From Acidobacteriaceae bacterium (lineage in GTDB: Bacteria > Acidobacteriota > Terriglobia > Terriglobales > Acidobacteriaceae): a DNA stretch of 64,000 nucleotides. The notes below the pieces were generated by a model, which worked only from the letters and a program-made list of their open reading frames with translations, made no database searches and was not told the origin of the DNA. The DNA lies in contig PKXQ01000127.1 in the NCBI GenBank assembly GCA_003132405.1, forward strand, positions 31,408 through 95,407, written 5' to 3'. Below are positions 16,628 to 26,097 of the stretch, in pieces (within the stretch, counting starts at the first letter, position 1; each line of letters begins with the position of its first letter). The translations under genes were made by a program, and so were the position numbers.

Positions 16628-16796
16628 AGAGACTCCTTCGAGAAGTTAACTTACGTTAGAAATTTACGATCTGGGGGAGCTTTGGAAGCCATTCCCTATA
16701 TGCGCCCTAGTTTCGCAGATTAAAGGTGGGAACGGGAAACATTTTTTCATCTTTTTGCCAATCTGGCGAGTGGATTATTTGTGGAAATTTCAATAT

Positions 16797-18287
16797 CTAG
16801 GGCGCGTCAGAAGGGCTTTGGGAGAAGATGACGGCTTGGGAGTCGCTAAATGCGGTGTGCCAATGACGATCGAGGAGAAGGGCTTGGGCCAGTGCGCAGG
16901 AGGGCGGAACGAGGATAGTCTCGACTTGCCAGCGGTTAAGGATGTTCTGCCAGCCGGAGCGAAGATCGATCAGAGTGCGAATGGAGTCGCGCATGAGATC
17001 GTCGCCGTAAAGGTCGGCGCGGCCGTCCACGAATAGGCGATAACGGGGGTAGAGATTGTAGATCGCGTATCCTCCCCAATCGTAATAAACGAAGAGTTTC
17101 GTGTTTTGAGATGAGGTATTGATGGGGAAGGAGTTAGCGCGCAAGAACTTGACAGCATCTTGGGGGAAGATTTGGGCTACGCGGGCATTTTGATTGCGGG
17201 CGAGAGTGGTCCATTTTGCCAGGGCGAACAGCGCCATCAGAATGATGGCTAAGGCGCCGAAAGCCGGGCGGAAGCGCCACGCGAGACGCCGTGGTGAAGT
17301 TGACGGATCTGAAAGCGGGACAGCGGCAGCAATGACTGGGATCGCCACTAAGACGAAAATCGGAATATGGCGCGAGGCGTCGAGAGCGGCGAAGGCGGTG
17401 AGGAGCAAGGGCACGATGACGCGGCCTTTGAGGTGGGTACGCGCGCTAGCGAGCGCGATCAGAAGCAGCAGCCAGAGCACTAGGAATGGGCGATAGAGAC
17501 TCATATGAAAATCGGGTGAGCGCCACTCGGCGATGAGGGAGCGCATTCCGGGCGATCGCAGAGTGTCGAGCGGATAACGGTAGAGGTGGGTGCCGCTGGG
17601 GTTGAGAGGCACAAGCGCGGCGCAAGCTATGAGAACGAAAAGAATACGGAGGAGGATGGGGCGGGCCTCTTGCCAGGGCGTGTTGCCCGTGGCGGTTTCG
17701 AGGAGCACGCCTGCGCCATAGGCGCCGAGCAGAGCGGGGCCGAGGGCAAATCCGCCGTGCAGGTTGAGCCAAAGTAGAAACATCGGCGGGATCCAGAGCA
17801 GGAGTTTGGGACGGTCCTCACCGCGCTCGATGAGGAAAAGAAGCAGGCTCGCTAGGGTGAAGGTGAACATCTGCGGGCGAACGCCCCAGGAGGGCGCAGA
17901 GGCGAGAGCGCCGAGCGCGGTTGCGGCGGCGGCCCAGTGCCGTTTTTGTGCGCCGGGAAGACAACGCAGGTAGAGCAGCATGAAGCCAGCGGTCGTGATG
18001 ATCGCGGAAAAAACGATCAGCGCCGCTGCGGCGCCGTGCTTATACAGCTCGAAAAAAATTACCTCCGACAGCCATTCATGCGAGATCCATGCGTGGCCGG
18101 CGCGAGTGAAGGAAAAAGGATCGGAGTGGGGAATGCCGTGGGATTCGACGATCCACTGGCCGGTGCGCAGGTGCCACCAGAGATCGGGATCGACGGCGTT
18201 GCGCGCGGTCATGGCGAGCAGGCCGAAGAAGAGGATGGCGGCGAAAGGGATTCCAATGCTGTTGAGTGCGTGGAGGATTCGTCGCAT
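16797..18287 (-). CDS. Polytopic membrane protein, GT-C glycosyltransferase-like
   Basis: This 496-residue protein has about ten membrane segments and a soluble C-terminal region. A conserved acidic stretch DPDLWWHLRTGQW (residues 33-45) follows the first membrane helix, as in GT-C enzymes that use a periplasmic acidic motif and a lipid-linked sugar donor. The C-terminal region contains KLFVYYDWGGYAIYNLYP and RLFVDGRADLYGD. I recognise no named function; transfer of a sugar to a lipid or protein at the membrane is an inference. A truncated paralogue lies at 20113-20569. It is separated from the pilus operon by about 170 bases and transcribed in the same direction. Confidence 0.7.
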   Translation of the reverse strand: MRRILHALNSIGIPFAAILFFGLLAMTARNAVDPDLWWHLRTGQWIVESHGIPHSDPFSFTRAGHAWISHEWLSEVIFFELYKHGAAAALIVFSAIITTAGFMLLYLRCLPGAQKRHWAAAATALGALASAPSWGVRPQMFTFTLASLLLFLIERGEDRPKLLLWIPPMFLLWLNLHGGFALGPALLGAYGAGVLLETATGNTPWQEARPILLRILFVLIACAALVPLNPSGTHLYRYPLDTLRSPGMRSLIAEWRSPDFHMSLYRPFLVLWLLLLIALASARTHLKGRVIVPLLLTAFAALDASRHIPIFVLVAIPVIAAAVPLSDPSTSPRRLAWRFRPAFGALAIILMALFALAKWTTLARNQNARVAQIFPQDAVKFLRANSFPINTSSQNTKLFVYYDWGGYAIYNLYPRYRLFVDGRADLYGDDLMRDSIRTLIDLRSGWQNILNRWQVETILVPPSCALAQALLLDRHWHTAFSDSQAVIFSQSPSDAP

Positions 18288-18419
18288 CGTCGGTGGCGAT
18301 TATAGAATGTCCGCGTGTTTTGCAGGTTGGCCAAGCGGAATCTGGATAGACTAGGCAGTCGATTCGAACGGCTGATTTCAAAAGTTTGCCGGCCGGGCGA
18401 TAGCAATTCAGAGTTAGCA

Positions 18420-19697
18420 ATGATGAACCCGAATATTAAAGCTCGCTATAGGCTCGTTGCCGCTTTTCTACTCGCTATGGCGATCGCGAACGGGATCGAG
18501 ATATGGCAACAGCATTCTCGAATCCTGGCCGGCTATGGAGATTTCTCGTCGTTCTATAGCAGCGGCTTGCTGCTGCGCCAGGGAAAGGGGAGGCTGCTCT
18601 ATGACCAACGCGAGGAGTGGAGGGTGCAGCAGGAGTTTGCTTCGACGGTTGACATCCGCAAGGGGCCCATTCCATTTATTCGCCCACCGTTTCAGGCGCT
18701 TATCTTTGTTCCGCTGGCGTATTTTTCTTACCCGGTAGCGTTTGCAATATGGTTGCTCATCAAAATCGTTCTTTTGTGGCTTAGCGCAAGGCTGATTCCG
18801 CGTCCGAATCCTTTTTCTCGAATCTATCCATGCTGGTTGGAGGTCGTTCTTTGTCTGGGATTTTTCCCGGTTTTCCTCGATCTATTCCAGGGACAGGATG
18901 CCATCCTCATGCTGTTGATCATCGCTGCAGCGCTCAGCTGTTTGCAATCCAAGAAAGATGCGGTTGCCGGCCTCATTCTTGCCCTAGGGCTGTTCAAGTT
19001 TCACCTGGTGCTGCCCATCGTGATTATCGTCTGGCTCGCCGGACGGATGCGAATCCTCGCTGGATTTTTGCCGACTGCCGCCGTTTTGGTGGCGCTTTCC
19101 TGCATGATCTCCGGTGTAGATGTTCTGTGGGTTTATCCCTCATACATTCTTCGTCTAAATCGCACGGTTGGCGGCGGGCTTATAACCGCCGAGAGTATGC
19201 CGAATCTTCGTGGTCTGTTGTCTGCATTTGTCGGGCGGGCGCCTTATCCGGGCCCGATCCATTGGCTGGTCTTGCCGGTCGCGATTGTGGCGATCGCTTT
19301 CACCGTCTGGGTTTGGCGGCCTATTATGAATTCAGGGTTTGCGGGCTTGGGCCTAGGTTACTGTCTGGCTCTTTCGATCACCATCGTCACCAACTATTAC
19401 TCCCTCGTCTACGATATGACTTTGTTAATCGTCCCACTGTTTTTGCTCGGCGGCGGATTCATCTTGCAACCGGGCCTGCCAGGCAGGGCGCGGCGACCGA
19501 TTGCAGCGGGGTTGCTGCTGTTGATCTGCACGCCATTGTACTGGGCGGTGATTCTCGGAATCGATCGGGCTTATGTGCTTATTGTACCGATGTTGATTTT
19601 GGCTCTAGGAATTCTAAGGGCGATACGTTGGCCCTTGCTCACACCGGTTGCGACCATCACACCAAAAACAAATCCGCAGGGGATCGTCACGGTCTAA
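18420..19697 (+). CDS. GT87-family (DUF2029) membrane glycosyltransferase
   Basis: The 425-residue protein has about ten membrane helices and the GT87 layout known from mycobacterial mannosyltransferases, which use polyprenyl-phosphate mannose. The early motif YGDFSSFYSSGLLLRQG (after the first helix) carries the expected aspartate, followed by LLYDQREEW and FIRPPFQALIF. A longer in-frame start at 18315 would add 35 residues without a signal-like character; the double ATG at 18420 directly before a helix is preferred. It is divergent from the preceding GT-C-like gene. Donor and acceptor are unknown. Confidence 0.8.
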   Translation: MMNPNIKARYRLVAAFLLAMAIANGIEIWQQHSRILAGYGDFSSFYSSGLLLRQGKGRLLYDQREEWRVQQEFASTVDIRKGPIPFIRPPFQALIFVPLAYFSYPVAFAIWLLIKIVLLWLSARLIPRPNPFSRIYPCWLEVVLCLGFFPVFLDLFQGQDAILMLLIIAAALSCLQSKKDAVAGLILALGLFKFHLVLPIVIIVWLAGRMRILAGFLPTAAVLVALSCMISGVDVLWVYPSYILRLNRTVGGGLITAESMPNLRGLLSAFVGRAPYPGPIHWLVLPVAIVAIAFTVWVWRPIMNSGFAGLGLGYCLALSITIVTNYYSLVYDMTLLIVPLFLLGGGFILQPGLPGRARRPIAAGLLLLICTPLYWAVILGIDRAYVLIVPMLILALGILRAIRWPLLTPVATITPKTNPQGIVTV

Positions 19698-19825
19698 TGG
19701 GCCATCGTAACCATCGAGCGAGCTCCGGCGCGCGGTCCAAAAGGGACTAGATCGAAACCCCGGCCGGTTGCGGTAGCATCCAGATTCCTGTGCTTCGTTA
19801 TGAGATTTGGTTATGAGAGTTGGTT

Positions 19826-20112
19826 ATGAGATTTGGCATTGCCCATTCGCGGTCCTGGCTAGTCGCGGCCGCTGTTCTTGGCGCAGCGGGAATGTGGCTG
19901 TACGTCGATCGCGTGTGGATTCCACAACAGATTTCGGATTCGGCCGCGACGGGACGGCTGCGCGGAAATCTTTTCGATCTCTATCCGCGTTGGCTGGGCG
20001 CGAGGGAACTGCTCCTCCACGGCCGCAGCCCTTACAGCGCCGAGGTCACACGCGAGATTCAAGCCGGATACTATGGCCGCCCGCTCGATCTTTCCCGTCC
20101 CGGGGACCCCGG
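19826..20112 (+). pseudogene. Truncated GT87 glycosyltransferase (N-terminal fragment)
   Basis: About 95 residues closely match the N-terminus of the intact GT87 protein at 21654. Both share the first membrane helix, then LYPRWLGARELLLHGR, a PYS motif and GYYGR. Similarity stops abruptly after the PGDP motif, where the sequence switches into the reverse strand of a different truncated gene. About three quarters of the protein is missing, so it should be inactive. Three copies of GGTTATGAGA-like words lie around the start codon. Confidence 0.85.
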
Positions 20113-20569
20113 CGAGCGGAGGGTGTCGAGCGGGTAGCGATAGAGTTGCAGTCCGTTGGGATTCAGCGGCACGATCGCCGCGCAAACAACGACAAGAAAT
20201 AACACCCGAAGGAGAATGGGCCTCGCCTCCTCCCAAGATGTGGCGCCGAATGCGGTCTCCAGCGTCAGTCCGATTCCGTAAGCAATCATCAAAGCCGCGC
20301 CAAGCGCGAATCCGGCATGCAAATTTACCCAAAGAAGAAAAAGCGGCGGTATCCAAAACAAAAATTTGGGGCGTTCTTCCGGCGTGTGTGAAAGAAAAAG
20401 GGTCGGTCCGCGGAATGTGGCCCGTTTCCACGATCCACTGTCCGGTGCGCAAATGCCACCACAGATCGGGATCGACCGCATTGCGCGCCGTCATCGCGAG
20501 TAATCCGAAGAACACGATGAGGGCAAAGGACCGTGGCCCATTTAATTTAAGAATCATGGTGGGTTTCAC
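20113..20569 (-). pseudogene. Truncated and internally deleted paralogue of the 496-residue GT-C-like protein
   Basis: Residues matching positions about 18-64 of the paralogue at 16797 (FFGLLAMTARNAVDP, then DLWWHLRTGQW) are followed by an abrupt jump to the equivalent of positions about 158-247 (RPKFLFWIPPLFLLWVNL to YRYPLDTLRSPG). The jump changes reading frame. About 93 residues are missing internally and the entire C-terminal half is lost at the junction with the GT87 fragment. The start overlaps the end of the upstream GT gene by about 23 bases. Confidence 0.85.
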
Positions 20570-21590
20570 GAGGATTATAGGATCGGCCTTGCGCCGATTC
20601 TGAATGCGAGGGTATGGTCAGCAGGTGCTCGCCTTGTTCCTTTCGAGAAACACTCCCGTGGCTTCCTGGCCGCAGCAAAACCACAGCCAGCATCGGAAGG
20701 TAAATTCCGAGAACAGTCCACAATCCCACTTCATGCATAGTGCGCGGCATGTGATACCAGTGCCAGATGCCAACGCCCCAGCCAAAGGGGATGGTGGCGA
20801 GGATTTCGCGTCGCGATTTGGGTATAAGCCAGAGAATGAAGCTGTCGAAAAACCAACGCTGCGGCATCATCGCCGATAGCAGCAAAAGAATCGCATCACG
20901 GTGGCGATATCGCAGCAAAGCCAACAGCAGCAGGGGTCCCGGCGGAGCCAGAAGAGGGATGAAGTGTTGGTAATACCGGAATTGGTGTAGCCATAGGAAC
21001 GGCCAGTGCGGCACAAAAACCAGCGTCAGAATTCCCAATATCAAGCATGACAACGCGCCGCGCCGGCTTATATGGGTAAGCAGGACCGGCAATCCGACCT
21101 GCGGTTTTGCCATGACGACCGGCAAGAGGAGGGGGAAAAAGGCGCCGGCGGCGATAATGGTGCACCACTGCGCGGTAATGAGGCCAGCCCAATAAGGGAA
21201 GGCCAAAAAGATAAACAACCGGTGATAGCCATTGCGCGTAAGACCAAAGGCTAGGAGCCCAGAGCTGATACCGTAGAACAGACCAGCGGCCATCGCCGGC
21301 TGCAGGTGGACGAAAGGTAGCGCAAGAAAGTCAGCCGTTACAGGATATTGAGAAAGCGGAGTATCGTAAGGGTTCTGGTGAGCGAGGGTGCGTTGTGCGC
21401 CATAAATCGCCCAACCGAAATCAGCTGCACCATGATAAATGCGCTCGACCATCAACCAGCAAAATAGCCCACTCACCAACCCAATTGACGCGGAAACCGC
21501 AATTCTTGGCTTGATGCGGAGGAGTGGGGAAGCGGTCTGTTGCGCGATCAGTTGTGACATGATGGAGCTAGATGACCTGAGTTCCGGCAA
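20547..21590 (-). CDS. Membrane glycosyltransferase-like protein, GT87/GT-C type
   Basis: This 347-residue polytopic protein has about nine membrane helices. GAADFGWAIYGAQRTLAHQNPY after the first helix is the conserved acidic periplasmic loop of this class, and YPVTADFLALPFVHL follows as in GT87 proteins. It is shorter than its neighbours (about 425-435) but the frame is clean. The C-terminal 35 residues are hydrophilic and basic. It lies in a group of four related genes and may act in the same surface-glycan pathway; the substrate is unknown. An ATG ten codons downstream (MSQLIAQ) is an equally good start. Confidence 0.7.
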   Translation of the reverse strand: MPELRSSSSIMSQLIAQQTASPLLRIKPRIAVSASIGLVSGLFCWLMVERIYHGAADFGWAIYGAQRTLAHQNPYDTPLSQYPVTADFLALPFVHLQPAMAAGLFYGISSGLLAFGLTRNGYHRLFIFLAFPYWAGLITAQWCTIIAAGAFFPLLLPVVMAKPQVGLPVLLTHISRRGALSCLILGILTLVFVPHWPFLWLHQFRYYQHFIPLLAPPGPLLLLALLRYRHRDAILLLLSAMMPQRWFFDSFILWLIPKSRREILATIPFGWGVGIWHWYHMPRTMHEVGLWTVLGIYLPMLAVVLLRPGSHGSVSRKEQGEHLLTIPSHSESAQGRSYNPRETHHDS

Positions 21591-21653
21591 ATAGATCGGA
21601 AATCTTGCGTCATGAGCTAGCCTTGAAGTATTGCGCAGATTCTCTCAGATTGC

Positions 21654-22961
21654 ATGCCCCAATGTCGCGCCTTCTACGGGCCTTTCCTGTTGCTTCTCAT
21701 CGCCGTGCTCTGCGCCGCGGGTGTGTGGACCTATGCCAACCGCGTGTTAATTCCTTATCAGACCGCCGATGCTCTTCTTCAAGACCGTCCCCGCGGTAAT
21801 CTTTCGGACCTTTATCCGCGCTGGCTCGGCGCGCGAGAATTGCTGCTCCATGGGCGGGATCCCTACAGTCCTGCCGTCTCGCGTGAGATTCAGCAAGGCT
21901 ACTACGGTCGGGCGCTCGACCCGACGCGGCCCGGTGATCCAAAGGATCAGCAGGGATTCGCGTACCCTGTTTATGTCGCCTTCATTCTTGCGCCGACTAT
22001 CCATCTTCGGTTTGAGATTGTCCAAAAAGGGTTCTTTTATGTCTTGCTTGGACTCACTTTAGCGTCGATCCCGCTCTGGCTGCGTGCCTTGCGCTGGCCC
22101 GCGCCATGGTGGGTACAGGCTGGGTTCATCGTCTTCACCCTGGGTAGCCTGCCTGTGATGCAAGGCCTCAAACTCCAGCAGATCACCCTCTTGGTGGCGG
22201 CCTTGATCGCGATTGCAGTGGTTCTCTTGATGTCGGATCACATGGTCGCGGCTGGTGTTGTCCTGGCATTAGCGACAATTAAGCCGCAGCTCGTGTGGCT
22301 ACTGCTGCTCTGGTTAATGATCTGGACCTGGGGTGACTGGCGGAGCCGCTACCGCTGGGCCGCCTCGTTTCTCGCCACTATGACGGTTTTAGTGGCTGCT
22401 TCGGAATGGTTCCTCCCGCACTGGATTCCCCGATTCTGGCAGGCGTTTCGCGACTACGAGAGTTATACGGCGGGGATCTCGGTGATGCACGAATTGATTG
22501 GCACCCCATGGAGTTCAGCTCTCGAAGTCCTGGCATTAGCCGCCGTGTTGCAAAAATGTTGGAAGGAGCGTCGGCCGGCGGCGAACACCAGGACATTCTC
22601 CTCAATCACAGCCCTGACGTTGGCTGCGACCCTTCTTCTCGTGCCTACTTATGCTCCATACAATCAGGTGCTGTTGATTCCAGCGGTCTTGCTGCTTCTC
22701 CACGAACGTCGTTTGATTTGGCGGAGAGGTCCAGCCGACCGAGTGTTGTTCCTGACCGCCGCCACCCTGATCTTTTGGCCCTGGATTTCGAGTGTCGCGC
22801 TGGGAGGGCTCTCTTTTCTACTCCCGCTGGAGACCGTCGAGCGTGGCTGGGCAATACCACTCTGGACTGCACTTCAGATCCCGTTGGGGGTGGCAAGCCT
22901 CACGCTGCTACATTGCTATCGCGGTTTTTTTACGGTACCAGCGGAGCCGCGCACGTCGTAG
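21654..22961 (+). CDS. GT87-family (DUF2029) membrane glycosyltransferase
   Basis: The 435-residue protein has about ten membrane helices and GT87 features: LYPRWLGARELLLHGRDPYS near residues 53-72, then GFAYPVYVAFILAPT and KPQLVWLLLLWLMIW. It is the intact relative of the fragment at 19826. It probably transfers a sugar from a polyprenyl-phosphate donor on the outer face of the inner membrane. The start directly before the first helix is accepted, though no strong ribosome site is seen. It is divergent from the GT gene at 20547 with a 63-base gap, so the two may share regulatory DNA. Confidence 0.82.
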   Translation: MPQCRAFYGPFLLLLIAVLCAAGVWTYANRVLIPYQTADALLQDRPRGNLSDLYPRWLGARELLLHGRDPYSPAVSREIQQGYYGRALDPTRPGDPKDQQGFAYPVYVAFILAPTIHLRFEIVQKGFFYVLLGLTLASIPLWLRALRWPAPWWVQAGFIVFTLGSLPVMQGLKLQQITLLVAALIAIAVVLLMSDHMVAAGVVLALATIKPQLVWLLLLWLMIWTWGDWRSRYRWAASFLATMTVLVAASEWFLPHWIPRFWQAFRDYESYTAGISVMHELIGTPWSSALEVLALAAVLQKCWKERRPAANTRTFSSITALTLAATLLLVPTYAPYNQVLLIPAVLLLLHERRLIWRRGPADRVLFLTAATLIFWPWISSVALGGLSFLLPLETVERGWAIPLWTALQIPLGVASLTLLHCYRGFFTVPAEPRTS

Positions 22962-23047
22962 AATGCTGTGGGGTTCGTATCAAGTGCTGGCATATTTTGC
23001 TAGCATGATGGCCATTATCACGACGGTCGCAGGAGAGTTCAGCGCAA

Positions 23048-24694
23048 ATGTCAGCTTCGTCGCATTCGGGCATATCCAGTATTTTTCCTATCGCTATTTT
23101 TGTACAGGGAAGCGATCAGCAGACGCTTTCGCTGAATCACACTCCTTATACGGTGGGGCGCAAGGTTGACCGCGATCTGGTGATTGCGGATCCGCGAGTG
23201 TCGCGCGAGCATGCTTCGATCGTGGCGGAAAATGGCGAGTTTTTTGTTGTCGACCTGGGAAGCAAGCACGGGACGTTTGTTAACGGCGAGAAGGTCGATC
23301 GCCATAAACTGCAGCGCAATGATCGTCTGGAATTTGGCGCGCGCGATGTTGCCTACCTGATTTTCCATCCCCTGCACACTACATCGAATACGGCTAGGGA
23401 GTTTCTCAGCCAAATCTCGGGCATACAGATTGCGCCCGAGGCCAGCGATCTGGAAAAGCTGACGCTCTTCATGGAGGCGGCGCGCAAGCTGAATACGATC
23501 GGTGTGCTGGATGAGATTCTGATGACGCTGATCGATGCGACGCTCAAATTGACGCGCGCGGAACGCGGATATATTTTTCTGCGCGACGTGGAAGGGGCGC
23601 TGACGCTGGCGGCGGGGCGCAACTCGAAGGGCGAGCCGCTGCTTGACGACAAGACAATCTCGCGTTCTGTACTCGATGGGGCATTGACCTCGAACTCCGA
23701 ATACCTGGTCACCGATACGAGCCAGATGCTCGACGTGAAGGAGCGGCAGAGCATTGTGGCGTTCGATCTGCGGACGGTGATTTGTATGCCGCTGCGCAAG
23801 CCGATCGTGCAGACTACGCGCGCGGATCAGCCGGCGGGCGGCGAGGTAATGGGCGCGCTCTATGTGGATTCTCGGTTTGCTTCGCGCGATATCACGAGCG
23901 TCAGCCACGACATTCTACGCGCGATCGCGACAGAAGCCGCGCAATTGATCGAGAATGCGAGGCTGGTGCAGGCCGAAGAGGCGGGACGTCGCTATCAGCA
24001 GGAGCTGTCGATTGCGGCGTCAATTCAGCAGCGGCTTTTGGCGGTGACGCTGCCGGAAGTGCCATTTGCGCGGGTGAATGGGCGCAACATGTCTTGTAAA
24101 GAAATCGGCGGCGATTTCTTTGAGGCGGTGAATACGCCGCAAGGGCTGGCTGTCGTGCTGGCGGATGTTAGCGGCAAGGGAGTATCGGCGGCGCTGCTGG
24201 CTTCGATTCTGCAGGGGATGGTTTATTCGCAACTGATTTCGGGGATGCCGCTGACGGAGATTGTCGATGCGGTCAATCGCTTTTTCACCTACAAACATAT
24301 TGGTGAGAAGTACGCGACCATGATCATCACGCGGCTACGCAATGACGGCGATCTGGAATATGTGAATTGCGGGCATGTTCCGCCGGTGTGGATTTGCGGC
24401 AAAGAAGTGTTGCGGCCGGCGCATGGGAACTTGCCGGTGGGATTGCTGGCCGATGCAACGTATTCGAGCGATCGCTGCCAGATGCGGCCGGGAGATCGGC
24501 TGATTCTGGTGACGGACGGTGTGACTGAGGCGGAGAATGCGCGCGGAGATATGTTCGATAGCGAGCGATTGGAGCAGGTGGCGGGGAAAAGCTCGTCGAT
24601 GGAGGATGTGTTCAGCGCGGTGGCGGATTTTTGCGGAGGCACGCCGCTGAATGACGATTGCACGGTGGTGGAACTCTTCTACACGGGCAACTAG
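23048..24694 (+). CDS. FHA-GAF-PP2C (SpoIIE/RsbU-type) serine phosphatase
   Basis: The 548-residue protein joins three domains. The FHA domain (about 15-105) keeps the phosphothreonine-binding residues G37-R38, S52, H55 and N79 (VGRKVDRDLVIADPRVSREH; GTFVNG). A GAF domain follows (about 135-310), then a short helix and a SpoIIE-type PP2C phosphatase (about 345-545) with GGDFFEAV, ADVSGKGVSAALLA, CGHVPPV and LVTDGVTEAENARGD. Metal-binding aspartates are present, so it should be active. Such proteins read phosphorylation or small-molecule signals and act on anti-sigma antagonists. No anti-sigma partner is next to it. Confidence 0.93.
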   Translation: MSASSHSGISSIFPIAIFVQGSDQQTLSLNHTPYTVGRKVDRDLVIADPRVSREHASIVAENGEFFVVDLGSKHGTFVNGEKVDRHKLQRNDRLEFGARDVAYLIFHPLHTTSNTAREFLSQISGIQIAPEASDLEKLTLFMEAARKLNTIGVLDEILMTLIDATLKLTRAERGYIFLRDVEGALTLAAGRNSKGEPLLDDKTISRSVLDGALTSNSEYLVTDTSQMLDVKERQSIVAFDLRTVICMPLRKPIVQTTRADQPAGGEVMGALYVDSRFASRDITSVSHDILRAIATEAAQLIENARLVQAEEAGRRYQQELSIAASIQQRLLAVTLPEVPFARVNGRNMSCKEIGGDFFEAVNTPQGLAVVLADVSGKGVSAALLASILQGMVYSQLISGMPLTEIVDAVNRFFTYKHIGEKYATMIITRLRNDGDLEYVNCGHVPPVWICGKEVLRPAHGNLPVGLLADATYSSDRCQMRPGDRLILVTDGVTEAENARGDMFDSERLEQVAGKSSSMEDVFSAVADFCGGTPLNDDCTVVELFYTGN

Positions 24695-24781
24695 AAGTGA
24701 CAACTAAATGGATTACCTTGGTGATCTTCTGCTGAATGGGCAGGGGCCATTAGACTCACATTTCAGTTGAGAACAACGGCC

Positions 24782-25141
24782 ATGACCCTTTCCCCTCGAT
24801 CCTCTTTTCCAGTTTTTCCTTTGGCGCTTACCATTCTTTTGTGCACGGTCTTCACGCACTCTTCGTTCTCACAATCACAGTCTGACGTTACAGGCAAACG
24901 CCGCTTGTTGGAGCGCTCTCAGCCTGCTTATCCGTCACTGGCACGGACCCTGCGGTTGGAGGGAGTGGTTCGGCTCGAGGCCGTGGTTTCTCCGGATGGG
25001 AGTGTCAAGGCGGTGGGGATAAAAGACGGTCATCCAGTTTTGGCCGATGCGGCAGCGAGCGCGGTGCGGCATTGGAAATGGGAACGAGCGTCTCAGGAGT
25101 CGACGGAATTGGTCGAAGTAAAGTTTACCCGCTCCGATTAA
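24782..25141 (+). CDS. Secreted stand-alone TonB C-terminal domain protein
   Basis: A signal peptide (SSFPVFPLALTILLCTVFTHSSFSQSQ) is followed by a TonB-like C-terminal domain of about 80 residues: SQPAYPSLARTLRLEGVVRL, VVSPDGSVKAVGIKDGHPVL and VRHWKWERA. Small periplasmic proteins of this type are common in Acidobacteriota; their partners are unknown. The start MTLSPRSS is preferred over an upstream in-frame start that adds five residues. It ends five bases before the convergent nth gene. Confidence 0.8.
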   Translation: MTLSPRSSFPVFPLALTILLCTVFTHSSFSQSQSDVTGKRRLLERSQPAYPSLARTLRLEGVVRLEAVVSPDGSVKAVGIKDGHPVLADAAASAVRHWKWERASQESTELVEVKFTRSD

Positions 25142-25146
25142 TCTCT

Positions 25147-25974
25147 CTACGGCCGAGCGCTTTTGTGAATTTCAACCGTCGACCAGGTTTTATCCGCCGC
25201 GTGACATAGTTTCTCCAGCGCGCAATCGGCGCACTTTGGTGTGCGCGCAATGCATAGCTTTCTTCCGTGCCAGATCACTTCGTGGGAAAAGTCCGTCCAG
25301 CGTTCTTGAGGAATGATTCGCATCAGGTCTTCTTCAATTTTTCGCGGATCTTCCTGCTTCGTCAGCTCCAGCCGGCGCGAGATTCGCGTGACGTGCGTAT
25401 CGACGACGATGCCGTCATTCTTTTTGAACCAGGTGCCGAGGACGACGTTCGCTGTTTTGCGAGCTACGCCTGGGATGGTTAGTAACTCGTCCATCGTTTG
25501 GGGAACATCGCCGCCAAAGTCTGCGATTATCTTGCGCGCCGCGCCCACTACGGATTTTGACTTGTTGCGGAAGAAGCCGGTGGAGCGGATGTCGGGCTCC
25601 AGTTGCTCGGGCTCGAGCGCGGCGAAAGCCTGGAGGATGGGATATTTTTCGAAAATAATGGGAGTCACCATGTTGACCCGCACGTCGGTGCATTGGGCGG
25701 AGAGAATCGTCGCCACCAGTAGTTCCCACGCGCTGTGGTGGGTGAGAGCGCAGGTTGCTCCGGCGTAGAGTTCATCGAGACCGGCGATGATTTGGCGCAC
25801 GCGCTCGGGGGCTAATGGGTTATAGGAAGAAGCGCGGCTGGCTGCGGCTTTCGGACGTGGTACAGATTTCTTTTTCGTAGGCGCGGGCTTGGGCAGCTTT
25901 GGAGCGGTCGACCGGCGCGCGCCTTCCTGGCGTCCACTGCGGCTGGGTTGACGGGGTGTGTTGCCGCGAGCCAT
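25147..25974 (-). CDS. nth: Endonuclease III (DNA glycosylase/AP lyase)
   Basis: This base-excision repair enzyme removes oxidised pyrimidines and cuts at abasic sites. The helix-hairpin-helix TIPGVARKTANVVLG contains the catalytic lysine K173, and the catalytic aspartate is D192 in VVDTHVTRISRRL. The iron-sulfur cluster cysteines C241, C248, C251 and C257 have the classic 6-2-5 spacing. An N-terminal extension of about 50 residues, rich in Lys, Arg, Pro and Ala, precedes the catalytic core; it is unusual in length and may bind DNA nonspecifically. Confidence 0.96.
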   Translation of the reverse strand: MARGNTPRQPSRSGRQEGARRSTAPKLPKPAPTKKKSVPRPKAAASRASSYNPLAPERVRQIIAGLDELYAGATCALTHHSAWELLVATILSAQCTDVRVNMVTPIIFEKYPILQAFAALEPEQLEPDIRSTGFFRNKSKSVVGAARKIIADFGGDVPQTMDELLTIPGVARKTANVVLGTWFKKNDGIVVDTHVTRISRRLELTKQEDPRKIEEDLMRIIPQERWTDFSHEVIWHGRKLCIARTPKCADCALEKLCHAADKTWSTVEIHKSARP

Positions 25975-26097
25975 GGTGTCCTCCTGAGCAGTGGCTTATG
26001 GTAACAAAGGCGTGCGCGGGTCCGCCAAAAGTAACTGGCGCTCTGATTGACGGGTTGGCGGGGGCGTGAGTAGTCTGAGAACTAAAGGAAAAAACTT

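Noticed and set aside
18315..18400. tRNA-like sequence (GGTTGGCCAAGCGG ... GATTCGAAC)
   Set aside because: The D-arm-like and T-arm-like words are too close together, and no acceptor stem or anticodon arm could be drawn.
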